A DNA stretch of 64,000 nucleotides from Toxotes chatareus (lineage: Eukaryota > Chordata > Actinopteri > Toxotidae), in the NCBI GenBank assembly GCA_016801885.1, contig CM028903.1, positions 18,893,035 through 18,957,034 of the forward strand, written 5' to 3'. This document shows positions 11,695-22,619 of this stretch, piece by piece. The translations under genes and the position numbers were made by a program. The first letter of the stretch is position 1. Each line of letters opens with the position of its first letter. The notes below the pieces were generated by a model, which was not told the DNA's origin, ran no database searches, and worked only from the letters and a program-made list of their open reading frames with translations.

Positions 11695-13125
11695 AGATAC
11701 GCATGGCTGATGTGTGGTGTTAGTACTTACGCTGGGTGGAGGAAGTAATTGTTTTAGGAAGTTTCAGGTCAGAGAAACTGTCACTCTAGTTTGTATTTTG
11801 GTGAAAACACATTATGATTGTTGCCTCAACAGAAGCTCAAACATCAATGTGACAAAGCACCAATCAAACAACCAGTCACAAAGTTACAAATCACACTAAA
11901 CACTAATGAAGGCAGGTCTGAGGCTATATAAACATGTCATGTAAACATCATTATCTAATTATCTTATTTGGAGCTGGGCCATAATGAGATTAAGCACAAT
12001 CCAGGAAACACTTCTATACATCTCTGCTCAATGTTTCCAGTTGTTTGGACATGAAACGTTTAGTCTGATGTATGTAAAAGAGCGTATTAAAGAATTCATA
12101 TCTCTTTCAACCATATAAACACTTTGATCAAAGGCTGGGTGCTGCAAGCTGATCCGTCCAAGTGACTGGCTTATATGGAAATGTACTCATTATGTGTTAC
12201 AGAACCACCATGCATTGTTGTACTCCATAAATTAGATTCCGACACATTACACATTTAAATGGTAACTGCTGCAGCTTCATAAATAATTAATGGCTTAGAC
12301 CCAAGCCAGCTAACTTCATCTAAACATGTCAGATGGTGGAGGCTTACCCGACCATCGTCAACCAAGCTGACATTTCAGTCCAGAAGGGCACAGGTTTCCC
12401 TTAAGATACGGTAGCTCTACACAAATGGCAAACTTCAGTTTCATCAAGATACCAGATGGCAACACGGCAATTAAACTGCATGTCTTCAACTTAAAAAAAA
12501 TAATGTTAATGTGAGGCCCAAGAGTCCCAATTATGCCCTAATCCATTTAATGAAAAAATTAAAAATGGCTCTATATGAGCTATGGTACAAATACATAAAC
12601 AGACACAACTGGGCATTTTAATGCTGATGCAGTTTCAACTAGAAACACAGCACCCCTGCACACCAGTTTAACACATTTGTTTCGAGCTGCAACAGTGTGT
12701 GCTGTTGCTTTCACCTTGTGTGACTGTGTATGAATGTGTCATCATGGCAAAATGTGGTCCTGGAGACACCCACTGTAGCCCGAACTACCACAGATACAGT
12801 TTTGATTACTTTGGCAGGTGTTTAGTGTCTGTGGACACATTTTGGGAGCACAGTAGTGACACAACTATGCAAGATACAGTCATGAAACTTCACAGATGTG
12901 AGATCAAAGTGAAGGTTGAGTTTGAAGATGGGTGTGGTCCAGCCCACGTAATAAGTTCTCATGTAATAATGTAGTAATGACTGCTGAGTCCTTGTAGGTC
13001 GGATTGTCAGCACGTTGGCTGGCGTCACTGCTGGTGTGACCCCATGGCAAGAGGGTCTCTAGTTTTCACTTTTAAGTCAACCAATTACCATGAAAACAAG
13101 ATACATAACTAAGCATAAGAAAGCA
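11695..13125. other. Gene-free stretch
   Basis: Unique AT-rich DNA. A 91-codon plus-strand frame (12699-12974) was examined and not called: no domain, no supporting splice sites and no recognisable homologue. The frame sits in sequence that could be an undescribed dispersed repeat. Confidence 0.45.
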
Positions 13126-13129
13126 GATT

Positions 13130-13500
13130 GTACTTAAATTAGATTACGCGTAAGCAGCCATCCAAACGATCCACTTTGTATGACTATTTTAATTGGGTTT
13201 CAAGGGATAATCCAATCGCAGTCTCCTTCACTGTAGTCAGAGCAGACCAAACAGAGCCAGGTGAACAGCTTGTAGTAATGTAGCACTTTTTGGCGGTCAT
13301 TACAGCTCTGAGGGCACCTCTCTCATTACCTTCCTTTTAGTGAGGGAATCAGTTAATAGCTTAGAAGGAAACAACTGAAGTTAGAGTGAGGAGCGGACAC
13401 CATGGTCCCCCCCCTTTTTTTTTTTAATTCTTTAAGCCATCCATTGTTGAAATCGATTGTTCTGCTTTAGTGATTCCCTAAGGAGCCATTTAGACTAGAG
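13130..13500. promoter_or_regulatory. Candidate conserved noncoding element
   Basis: Balanced unique sequence with GATTACGCGTAAGC, TATTTTAATTGGG, GGGATAATCCAATCG (a palindromic GGATAATCC-like site of the OTX/PITX type) and CATTACAGCTCTG, ending beyond a C/T run near 13406-13427. No long open frame. Regulatory assignment is inferred. Confidence 0.4.
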
Positions 13501-13560
13501 TTGGCTGTGGGCTGCACCATAAGCACTCTCCCTCTCTTTCTGTGTCTCTGTCTCTGTTTG

Positions 13561-13605
13561 TCTCTCTCTCTCTCTCTCTCAGACACACACACACACACAC
13601 ACACA
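13561..13605. repeat. (TC)10-(AC)11 compound microsatellite
   Basis: TC dinucleotides (13561-13580) switch through AGA to AC dinucleotides (13583-13605). The preceding 40 bases are also degenerate TC. Confidence 0.9.
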
Positions 13606-13609
13606 TCTG

Positions 13610-14712
13610 ACACCAGTGGCTAAAGGTGTTCTTAATTGCCCACAGTTTGATCCGCTGTCAAGCAGCCAGAGATATACAGTTTCTAGTGACTGGAGAAGCA
13701 ACCTAAGAGGAGGATTTACAATATTTCCTCTCACAAAATAAATCCACCTCTCAGTTAGAGTGCGCGTGTGTGTGTCTGCATCTGTGCGTGTGTGTATACA
13801 CAGGCACAGATGCCATGATATTCTCATTATCTTCCATTGAAGTGTGTTTTGCATAATTTTAATGCACATTCTTTTGTTTGTGCATTTTTATGCAGTTTAT
13901 CCATCTTAGCACACTGACATACTGTAGACACACACTCTGTTTAGCATAGTAGTTACTGCCTTGTGATTAAAATGTTTGAACTGTCAGCCTGCTTCGCTGC
14001 CCTTTAAGAGTATTTGCACCCCCCACCCATAACCACGGAGGTCCACACACTCTGGGATTAATTAATAGTTTAGCCAGGCCAACACACTTGCAAACATCTA
14101 TTCAGTATGGATGGAGGGATACGGAGGAGGATAGCAGGTGGGAGGGGGGCAGATGGGGGAGTGGGGTGGGTGGGCGGGAGTTAGCTGCCAAGAGTCTGAG
14201 TGAAAAACCAAGTAGACTGGAGAGGACAGAAAACAAGATTTGTCTTTTAGGTGGAAACAGGGAAAACAAGACAGAGAGGAAGGGGGAGAGAGTCACAGCT
14301 GGAGAGTGAAAAATGTGTAAACAGAGGATGCAACACCGAAAAATATAATTAAAGGAACAGAGCAGGAGTGCTTTGTGGATTTGTAGACAGATTCTATCTG
14401 GTATGTTGGTCATGCCACACTAGGGAAGGCTGGCTAGACAAGGCTGTGCATGCGCAATGACTCTTCTCTCCTTATTGATTATGTCAGCCAGGCTCTTCCT
14501 AGCCGGTTGACACAAAGTTCTGTGTGTGTGTGTGTCTTTATGTGTGTGGGTGTCTTTAACTGTCCTTTGGTGTCTGGCTGAATGCGCACACATTTGCAAA
14601 CTCTAAATCTGCGTGTACCATTTCCCTGTGTGGGTTTTGCGCCTATAGGAAGCTCTGTTGAGGACTATGAGAGTGTGTGTGCATGCATTCGTGTGCGTGT
14701 GTGTATTGCACT
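13610..14712. other. Gene-free stretch with purine-biased tract
   Basis: Contains degenerate GT tracts (near 13760 and 14520-14540), a purine-rich plus strand at about 14105-14300 (which opens frames on both strands by lack of stops) and otherwise unique DNA. No gene supported. Confidence 0.5.
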
Positions 14713-14714
14713 GT

Positions 14715-14970
14715 GTGAACTTTCAATTAGAAATAACTTTATTGCTTGTAACTCCCCGGAGGCCTTGATCAATCACTGTCATCAATAAAGACAGGCCAGT
14801 TTGTCAGAAAGCACCCACAAGCCTTGGGGTTTGGTAGCAGCAGCGGAGGAGGTCCCTAATCGAGGATGGTCTTTCACCAACAGCTGTACCTCAGAAACTG
14901 TTTCAGCCTTTAATCCTATTAGGCAATTACCACTTCCTATTGCTTGGAGGATCAAGGCCCACTGAACGGC
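14715..14970. promoter_or_regulatory. Candidate conserved noncoding element
   Basis: Contains TTTCAATTAGAAATAAC, CCTTGATCAATCACTGTC, ATCAATAAAGACAGG, CCTATTAGGCAATTACC and CACTTCCTATTGC in unique, balanced sequence. The density of homeodomain and PBX-like words and the absence of simple repeats make this one of the better enhancer candidates, though conservation is untested. Confidence 0.45.
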
Positions 14971-14974
14971 AGTG

Positions 14975-15610
14975 GAGGGAGAAGCAGAAAAGAAATACTG
15001 AATTTGAATTCCTCAACCACAACAAGATCCACAACAGTTTGTCCTTTCATAAGTTAAGCAACTCCAATTTGTGTACTTCCATGTAAAAATGGTCTTCAAG
15101 TGATGTGAGTTCACTTTCACACTACAAGCATACAAGCCATACAAATCGTTTCAAAATAAACTTACACAGTTCAGTGGCTCAAGCTTTGATTTGTTGACAT
15201 GACTTGAAACCAGCAGAATTCCTAGCAGTCTAGTTTTGGGGGTGAAATGTTTTCAGTTTTTGAATAATGAGTCCGACATTTTAGTGTTCCAGAGGAAAAG
15301 GAAAAAAAAAGGAGCTGTTCAGAGGTCCATGCAAAGGTTTAACTTCCAATTACAACAAGGCAATGTGATGGGTCAGAGCAGCATTAAATTCCTTTTGGTC
15401 TCAAACTAATTTCTAGCACAGAATGACTGTTTGTCCAGTTGTCACCAAAGATGAAACAGGACGGAATCATTGATTGATCTACATCGACTCATTCATGTAT
15501 TTTCCAATACTTTTAATATCTAACACCATGCTGATCTGGGTTTAACAAAACGAGTTGGAGTACACTGGGTTTTTTTTGTAATTCTTATATTTATACAGGT
15601 TAACCCATGC
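14975..15610. other. Gene-free unique DNA
   Basis: AT-rich sequence with no recognisable gene, transposon or motif cluster. An A9 run lies near 15301. Confidence 0.5.
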
Positions 15611-15612
15611 TG

Positions 15613-15715
15613 TACTGCGACGTTACCTCTGCAAAAGAAGTTGTATTTTTTTGTTTGGTTTGGTTAACAGAATATCTGTCAATAGATTTAAATGAAATTT
15701 GATGGAAGGGAACAA
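15613..15715. mobile_element. Possible dispersed-repeat fragment
   Basis: The word order TTTGTTTGGTTTGGTTAACAG ... ATAGATTTAAATGAAATTTGATGG resembles a common animal dispersed repeat that carries 'gtttgttagcaggataac ... gattttgatgaaatttggtgg'. The match is from memory, partial, and has no boundary evidence. Confidence 0.3.
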
Positions 15716-15719
15716 GTAA

Positions 15720-16160
15720 ACAGTTTTTGTGGTAGATACAGGAAATTGTAACTCAGCATCTGTAAGCAGTGGATGACTTGAGTACGTGTAATGTGTAAGG
15801 GATCACTCATGGAATATATCCATGCATAATTATCACCCACCTCTGCAGTTCACCTCAACTATGGCAGGCAGCTGCTGATGTCAGCAAAAAAAAAAAAAAA
15901 AAGGCCCTCATAAACGCAGTGTACTCCACCTGCCCTGGCACTAAAACTCAGACAGACAATGTTGGCGACGAACTGGGGAGCATCAAGAAACGTTTAGAGG
16001 CAGATATTTCTCTCAGGAGTTGGTGAAGACCAAGCTAGAGCTAAACAGCGACTGAAAATTGGACTTGGATTTGTAAGTTGTAGTTTAACTCCAGAATTTA
16101 ATAGCTACATAGCATTAGAGTCCCTATTTGCCGTTCCATCTTTTTATATTGATATATAAA
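15720..16160. other. Gene-free unique DNA
   Basis: Holds an A17 run (15886-15902) and otherwise unique sequence. No gene or RNA supported. Confidence 0.5.
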
Positions 16161-16164
16161 TAGT

Positions 16165-16215
16165 GCCCACAACCCTGATGGATCAAGTGGTATACAAAAT
16201 GGATGGATGGATAAA
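16165..16215. mobile_element. Short retroposon-tail-like fragment
   Basis: CCCTGATGGATCAAGTGG then TATACAAAATGGATGGATGGAT matches the form of a frequent fish repeat tail ('ggataagcggt..agaaaatggatggatgg'). Only the last ~50 bp seem present, so it may be a severely truncated copy or a chance GGAT tract. Confidence 0.35.
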
Positions 16216-16486
16216 TTATGATTTTTTTCTTTTATCATGAACAAATCAGTATGTGTGACTGAAGACATTAACACACTCATGTTCACATACACAGACTGTG
16301 TATGAGCACTTCTGGAGCTACCTCACAGCAACCTTTGTACTACACTGAAATAATTGTAGCCATTACCAGGAGTACCGTCATGCTTTAGCAAACAGACAGT
16401 TTAACCTTTCAGCATGGTACATTCCTGAAAGCAGTGTTCTCTGTGTTGGCTTCTCTTGTTGCATTAAAACTTGCATCGTCTTTGTT

Positions 16487-16516
16487 CCAGGAGAAAGCTG
16501 ATTGGCTTTCTCCTGG
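16487..16516. repeat. Perfect 12-bp hairpin
   Basis: CCAGGAGAAAGC (16487-16498) faces its exact reverse complement (16505-16516) over a 6-nt loop, TGATTG. Two ATTGGC (CCAAT-box type) words flank the right arm at a 15-base spacing. Confidence 0.85.
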
Positions 16517-16519
16517 ATT

Positions 16520-16850
16520 GGCTTTTTTCGCCAGCTGGCGGGAGCTGTTGTCTCCTCACACCAGAGGAGGAGGTAATCTAACTTATTAACATGAACAGAT
16601 GTAAGGATGCAGGTCAAACATCAGGGTGTCCTGAATGGCCCCAGTATGCCACTGAGTGCTTAGAGAGAAATTGCCAGCAGAAAACACCCACTGCATGTAC
16701 ATATCCATTAGTAATATTACGCAACATGAAAAATATGACCGTTCACTAATTTGTACGACCACAATATAATTATTTTGTAAAGGATTTTTATTATACTCTT
16801 ATTTTAAAAACCCACATTACCTGCAAGAAACAAACAATAGGCACAAATCT
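16520..16850. other. Gene-free stretch between two hairpins
   Basis: Unique AT-rich DNA. AGTAATATTACGC near 16710 is the only notable word. Confidence 0.45.
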
Positions 16851-16854
16851 GTGC

Positions 16855-16898
16855 CACCTCTATCATGGTCCTGTTTCAACAGGACCATGATGGAGGTG
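16855..16898. repeat. 21-bp near-perfect foldback with 2-nt spacer
   Basis: The left arm (16855-16875, starting CACCTCTATCATGG) and right arm (16878-16898, ending CATGATGGAGGTG) pair at 20 of 21 positions. The one exception would be a G-U pair in RNA. The loop is only TC. The loop is too small for a normal microRNA precursor, so a template-switch-type mutation is the simplest origin. Confidence 0.9.
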
Positions 16899-16899
16899 T

Positions 16900-17525
16900 T
16901 AATCTACACTATTATTTTTTAGCTTTTTCCAGGTGCTTATTTTCTTGTTTTCTCAGCACCCTCCGGTCACCTCCCTTAACACACACAGACGCATGAAGAG
17001 TTGGGCCCTGACCTTCCGTACAGCTGGTTTAACCCTAGAGAAAAACCACATCCCAGATAATCCTTGGATTTCTGATAGTATGTGCGTTGCTGTGTAACTG
17101 GACTGAAGTATTATTTTACCACCGCTGAGCCTTGACAAATACGTAACTGGGGGCAAGAAGACACGGATCTACTCTCAATGAGCTGGAGGGCATGTCTCTT
17201 GGTCACAAAGTCGTCTCACATCTCACACTTTAACAACTTGAAGAATCGATTTGTATTTTGAAAATGGAGGGTATCTACAGAGCATGAGGTGGATGGAGGA
17301 GAGGATATTTTGAATACAGGGCATGATATCATACTTGAAGTAAAAGCCAGAAAAAGGGAAAGAGAGAGGGAGGGAGAGGGGGAAATAAAGTTTGATGTAT
17401 GTGTTGACACACTCTCTCGCACTCAGAGAAAAAAGAAAGGACAGAGAAGGAGAGAGGGGAGAGCAGAGGACAGGGGTTGTGTTTGAGTTCAGGTCTCCGG
17501 TGTCATCATCAGCGTTCCCCTGTAC
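16900..17525. other. Gene-free stretch with purine-rich tract
   Basis: From about 17335 to 17470 the plus strand is mostly A and G (GAGAGAGGGAGGGAGAGG and similar), which explains the overlapping short open frames there. No gene supported. Confidence 0.5.
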
Positions 17526-17527
17526 TC

Positions 17528-17540
17528 TGACCTTTGACCT
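17528..17540 (-). promoter_or_regulatory. Perfect DR1 nuclear-receptor site
   Basis: TGACCT-T-TGACCT is an exact direct repeat of the nuclear-receptor half-site with one-base spacing (AGGTCA A AGGTCA on the minus strand). HNF4, RXR heterodimers and NR2F/COUP-TF are known to bind DR1 sites. Whether it is used here cannot be told from sequence. Confidence 0.55.
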
Positions 17541-17544
17541 CACT

Positions 17545-19540
17545 TTAATTTGAATAGACAAGTTCTTTCTCTCTCCCTCCTCCCGCCTCTCTGTCCTTTT
17601 CCATCTTTATCTTCTCATTCTTATCTTCTTGCTGACTCCTGGCTCTCAATTGCTGAGTATATCTCACATTATATTGTAGCCGTGTGTGTGTGTGTGTGCT
17701 TGAGTGTTAAGAAGCAGTAATTGGGGTTATCTCTACAGAGGATTGTGTAAATGACTGGGGCTGTGAATCTATTCAAGTACAAGTTCACTGTAGAGAACAT
17801 TAGACTTGACTAAGTATCCTAAATAATACAAATGGACTCTCGGGGTGTGACTGTTTTAAACTAATTTAAAGCTGCTGTAATACTTTTAATTACAGGCACT
17901 TAACCGTGTTGTGTACTTGTGTAAAGACAGTGGTTCTCAGCATGGTACTGAACTAAGGCTATGGAGGACTCTGCTGGATCACAAGGTGTTGTAGAAGAAG
18001 AATTTAAAAGATGGTTGTTCACCTTCTTTTTCTTAAATGTGCACAGATGTTTCCTTTGGTAGTGACACAAAAGAGATTAACATAATTTGTTATGAAGAGG
18101 AAAATTCTGCTTTATTACAACTTGGCTCTTACTGTTGTAGTGTTGGCCATCATTTCTGTCAGTTACCACAACTTTCAACTCACCAAAGTAATTGATGAGA
18201 CTTGGGAGAAGTCGCTAAAATAGCCCAATGGAGCAAGAAACGTGAGTAGTCACATGATCAGAAAGTATGTATTTCGAAGGGAGGTTGGTTTGGTCTTTGG
18301 TTTGTTTCTTACCTGATTAAGTTTTTTCATCGTTTGAATCACAATTTGTCAACGAAACAGAAATGCAGCAGACTGATAAATAAGCCTGTTATTCTCCCCC
18401 GTTAGACGTTAGAACAATTTTCCAAGGACACTTCTTTGCTGATAAACTTCTACAATGCAGGTCATAAGAGTGTCCTGGAAACTTAATGTTTACACCAGTC
18501 AGTTTGAGTAATTATTTCACGGTTTGCCTTTGTTTTCTCTTTGAAATAAGGTTGGCTTTGTTAAAAAAAAAAAAAAAAATCCTTTTTTCTTGGACCATCT
18601 GTCTTCTTTTTGGCTGCATATCTAAGATCTTTGTTTGGTGAGAATAATGTTTCCCACAGTGTGCACAACTGGAATTATCATTTTAAAGAAAGTCTATATG
18701 ATAATCAAGAATAGTATATTTAAAAACACAATAATTTATTTTGTAGTTCATAGTTCCACTCTAGTACATAAGACTTTTGTATTGTGCCAGGTGAAGAGAG
18801 TGTCTGGGGTGGTATTGGTCTCTAAAGACAACATGTAGGTTGTCAAAGCTACACTTGGTTTACAGACACTCCACAGTTTAGAGACATGAGCCGATGGTCT
18901 TCTCTGGAGCTTCTTTTTATTTTCAGACAAAAAAAACAAAACAAATTTAAAAAAAAATATTGTTCTAGCTTCTACCCATTGAGATAAATCCTGATTTCAA
19001 AGAAGCAACGCTCTGCCTCCGTGTTATGTTTGTGTACAACTGAAATCCCAATCTGCTTGCAATATGACCTCCGTATGTGGGAGGATAGGTGCAAGCATAC
19101 ATGCCGCAAGACAAACTCCAGTCAGAGCTCGAATTGGTCCACGAAACACTCCAGATTCCTTGTGCGTCAGCCTTTCTGCGAGAATAACCTCTGTTTGTGT
19201 GTGACGTCTGCGGCACATGTAAGCTTAAATTGAAAGATTGATTTTTCATAATGAAAGACAAAGGGCTGGGAGGGAGGAGTGAAACAGCGAAAGAGCAGAT
19301 GGATGGATAGACAACGCTTTTCTTTCACATTTCTCTTCGGGCTTTCATTCCAGCGGTGGTTCAGAATGTAAAGCAGTGTGTGCGTGCATGTGCCTGCGCA
19401 TACCTATATGTGTGCATTGTGCTTCAGCATGTAGGCGTGTATTGATCGCTGCAGGGTGATGTTTTATTAAACAGAGGTGAGGACGGAGATGGGAGTGTCA
19501 GAGAGGCTGGTCCCTCACTGTTGGTAAAGCCTCTTTCAGT
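17545..19540. other. Gene-free unique DNA
   Basis: Contains a (GT)8 tract near 17683, an A17 run (18563-18579) and AT-rich DNA. Open frames are all short (about 60-98 codons) and unrecognised. Confidence 0.5.
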
Positions 19541-19544
19541 TGGC

Positions 19545-20330
19545 TTTTTGCCGTTGCAAACTCATGATCTCCTGCTCCTTCTCCCTGCCTCCGTTCATCC
19601 TTTTATTGACTCCTCATCACCCTCTTGTATCTTTTTACTCGTCCTTTCACTCTCTTTGTAAACAACTCCTCACTTTGCTGCTACATTTCCTCTTTTGCAT
19701 GTCTTTCCTATTATTGCCATGAGTTCTATACTCTGTCCTCTTATCTTGCTCCATTCCAAGTAATTATCTCACACGTTCCACACTCTCTCTCTGTTCTTTA
19801 TTTCACTCTTTTCCCTTCTTTTCACTTTTGCTTCACTTCATCCTTGTTGCAATTTTCCACCTCCTTCCTGCTCCTTGACTCATCCTCCATCTCTCTTTCT
19901 TTCTGTCTCTTTTTCCTTCTTTCCCGCCCTCATCCTCCTCCTTCCCCGCCTCTCTAGGGGGGAAAAAGCTAGCTGATAAGCCCGTTCAAACGGACATGCC
20001 TTCATGCTCTCCTTCTCTCCTTTCATTTCTTCATCTCACTTCTCCCAGTCTCTCAGGTCCTGCAGACCCCTGTGGACTCGATCTACGAATCCCCCCGGTG
20101 TCTATCTGTCCCTCTTTCCCCATCTTCTACCTCTCCACTCATCTTTCCTCCAGTGCAGCAAGAGAGATAACACTGCATGCGTCCATGAACTTTTTCATTT
20201 CCTCACATTGGTCCTCCTCACTCAGCCACCATCCTCCTGAGGGACACACACATACAGATATAAGCCTGTCAGTGTGTCTCTGTGCAGGTTGTCCCCCCTC
20301 CCCACTTTCTTTCACACAGTTTAACAATCA
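19545..20330. repeat. Long pyrimidine-rich strand-biased tract
   Basis: For roughly 700 bp the plus strand is dominated by C and T in degenerate CTCCTT/TTCTCT words, with brief interruptions (for example CTAGGGGGGAAAAAGC near 19955). The bias removes purine-rich stop codons and creates several overlapping open frames (the longest 154 codons, 19996-20460) that encode Ser/Leu/Pro/Phe-rich nonsense. It could form H-DNA, or be the remains of an expanded (CT)n or (CCTT)n repeat. Confidence 0.6.
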
Positions 20331-20442
20331 AATACTGTGCAGTATTGTGTGCACGTGTCAGAGTGTGTGTTCCACAGTGTCCGGCTCAAACACCTCCTCT
20401 TTTTTTTTTCCTCTCCCGCATTCACGATGTTGTTCTCTATTT

Positions 20443-20483
20443 CCTCCAATCTGGGCTTGACCTTCTCAAGCCCAGATTGGAGG
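20443..20483. repeat. Perfect 18-bp hairpin, 5-nt loop
   Basis: CCTCCAATCTGGGCTTGA (20443-20460) and its exact reverse complement (20466-20483) flank the loop CCTTC. A perfect match of this length at such close spacing is not expected by chance. At 41 nt overall it is shorter than a canonical microRNA precursor. Confidence 0.95.
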
Positions 20484-20489
20484 TGTGGG

Positions 20490-22578
20490 AAAGATCTGGA
20501 GGGCCTTTGTGACACATACTGAAGAGAAGATAAGGAGAAAGAGGGGTGGCGTGTGGGAGAACCAATCAACAGGTCCAGTCATGACCTTTGAGATGCAGAC
20601 TCTTGTCATGCTCATCCAGGCTTGACACACAAACCTTACCGTTCTCTCTCATGCCTCCCACATCACCTTTTCCTTTCTCTCTCAGTCTGATTCACTGTAA
20701 TAACTCCACAACACAAACCTTAGTAACAGACTATTATTCTGTTAAAAAAAACAAGCAAATATTCACATTTTAGAAGGTATGACGAGAGAATTTGGAGCAT
20801 TTTTGCATGAAAAATAATAATGTATTGTATATAAAATATCTTATTGTTTATTAAAACAATTATTTTATGTCTATCAACTAATAGGTTTTCAGTTACATAT
20901 ATAGAGTTTTATGTATTTCATAACAGTGAAACACAGTACGTGATTTTATAAACATGAGGTAAATATATATACTGGGAAAACGTGTGTTATAAGTGTTAAT
21001 AGCATCTATTTAAACAGGCGTCTCATCCATATTGGATGATCCTGCACCACGCCAACAGTCAGTGCCTACGCAAGAAGTTGTGTGCCTCATATTTATTTCA
21101 TACACAAGACCACGGATCATCTCTGATCATAGACGAATATCATTATCTTTATTCCTCGTGTCCGCATAAACAAGCTGCATCGTGTTCTGGCTGCACTCAG
21201 TGTCCGCTGGAAACGTTTCAGGAGCAGAGCATCTGTTCTTCAGCAGCCACATTTTTAATATAGTTCAGAGTCAGCTCATATTTTACACTTGTTCCGACAT
21301 CTTACAACAGAAACAGAAAAGCAGGTAAATGAGAATAACTTTGTTGTGAATGTGGCTGCACTGAAACACAATGTAGGTGATCACAGAAAGCAGGATGGCC
21401 CAGAACAACAGTGTCTCCCTCCATCCTCCTCTCGATTTGTTTTATCTCTCCATCTGTCTCTCAATCACTGATTACAAACAAGACTAGTTTTACTGTGCAT
21501 GGTATGCGTTAAGACATCGTAACAAATGAAACAGAGCTTTAAAATTAATTTTAAGTCAATTACTACTAAATAGAAGCTTTATATACATTCACAACTGAAT
21601 TTCACGCTTCAGAGATGTGAGCTGGTCCGGCAAAAATAGAGTCTGCATATAAACACGGCAGAGCGTGGAAAAGAGCCGGGTGTGAGATGTGCAGCTCACA
21701 CACACACACACACATACTGGGTAGAATAGCAGCAGATTGTTTCTGGCAGCTGTGACGGAGCCACAACGCAACACAGACCTTTGCTCTGGACGTTGCAGGT
21801 TAACTAAGTGTTTTAGTTGCCTGACCTGAACCATACCTTAACCATTATTTATTGGCATAATCATGATCTTCCTAACTTTGATATTACCCTACTTGCCATG
21901 CAAAGATATAGAAGGTAAACAACCACATTGTCACTGAAGGTTATCTGGGGATGTACAGAATCGGGGGGGGTTGTTGCCTATTTACAGGAAACATTGAATT
22001 AATCCAAGTTGTGTTCAAGTGGGACTTAATCCAAAATAGTCAGAATTGGCAGTTACTTGTTGTCGTCCTGCTGTGAGAAGGTCGGCTCACCCTGTTGCAA
22101 GCAGGACAACTGTGAGTTGTGTAAGTCCCATCAATATCAAACACTTGAATTTTCCAAGACATCTTGCCAAGTATGTCATACTGGCAAATGAAGTTTCAGC
22201 CATGTTCGTCACCAGCAGAGATGCTGTCAACTCAGTGCTGAGTTTTATCTACTGTTATTTTTAACTAAAGTAAATAAAATTCCTGTCCTTTAAACAAGGA
22301 TCTAATGAATAAGTCCTTGTTTTATTTGTCAGGTGAGGGAAAAAAAAGAGCAGGGCAAGACCTGAAATCATTTTTTGAGGAGTGCATCATGAATTGTGCA
22401 GCTCCTTGTCCATAAATATTCCTCCTGTGCTCACTGTTCTGGCATCAATGTGGAAATTACACTTAGCAAATGGGACATGGCTTCAGACAAAACCTCACAA
22501 AGTGGGTGTTTGGCTGAAAGTGGACCACATGCAGTAATTGCTGGCCTCCCATTTACTTTCATTCACGCCTGTGTCCTA
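20490..22578. other. Gene-free unique DNA
   Basis: Contains (CA)9 (21697-21714), a G10 run near 21963 and a loose inverted repeat (GTCCTGCT at about 22065 against AGCAGGAC at about 22100). No gene or recognisable transposon. Confidence 0.5.
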
Positions 22579-22582
22579 TGTT

Positions 22583-22618
22583 GAAATGAGGCTTCCTCTA
22601 TGGAGGAAGGCTCATTTC
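22583..22618. repeat. 16-bp hairpin with one mismatch
   Basis: GAAATGAGGCTTCCTC (22583-22598) faces GAGGAAGGCTCATTTC (22603-22618) over a 4-nt loop (TATG). 15 of 16 positions pair; the single G-G clash is in the middle of the stem. Confidence 0.85.
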
Positions 22619-22619
22619 T

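Noticed and set aside
12699..12974. 91-codon open frame with moderately protein-like composition
   Set aside because: No domain recognised, no splice context; it may lie in an unknown dispersed repeat but nothing supports a gene.
16855..16898. MicroRNA precursor or intrinsic terminator
   Set aside because: The 2-nt loop excludes normal processing, and bacterial-type terminators are not relevant in a vertebrate genome.
19996..20460. 154-codon plus-strand open frame
   Set aside because: It is a by-product of the pyrimidine-rich strand bias, which lacks stop codons in several frames.
20443..20483. MicroRNA precursor
   Set aside because: The stem-loop is only 41 nt with a 5-nt loop, too short for a canonical Drosha/Dicer substrate, and the flanks do not extend the pairing.
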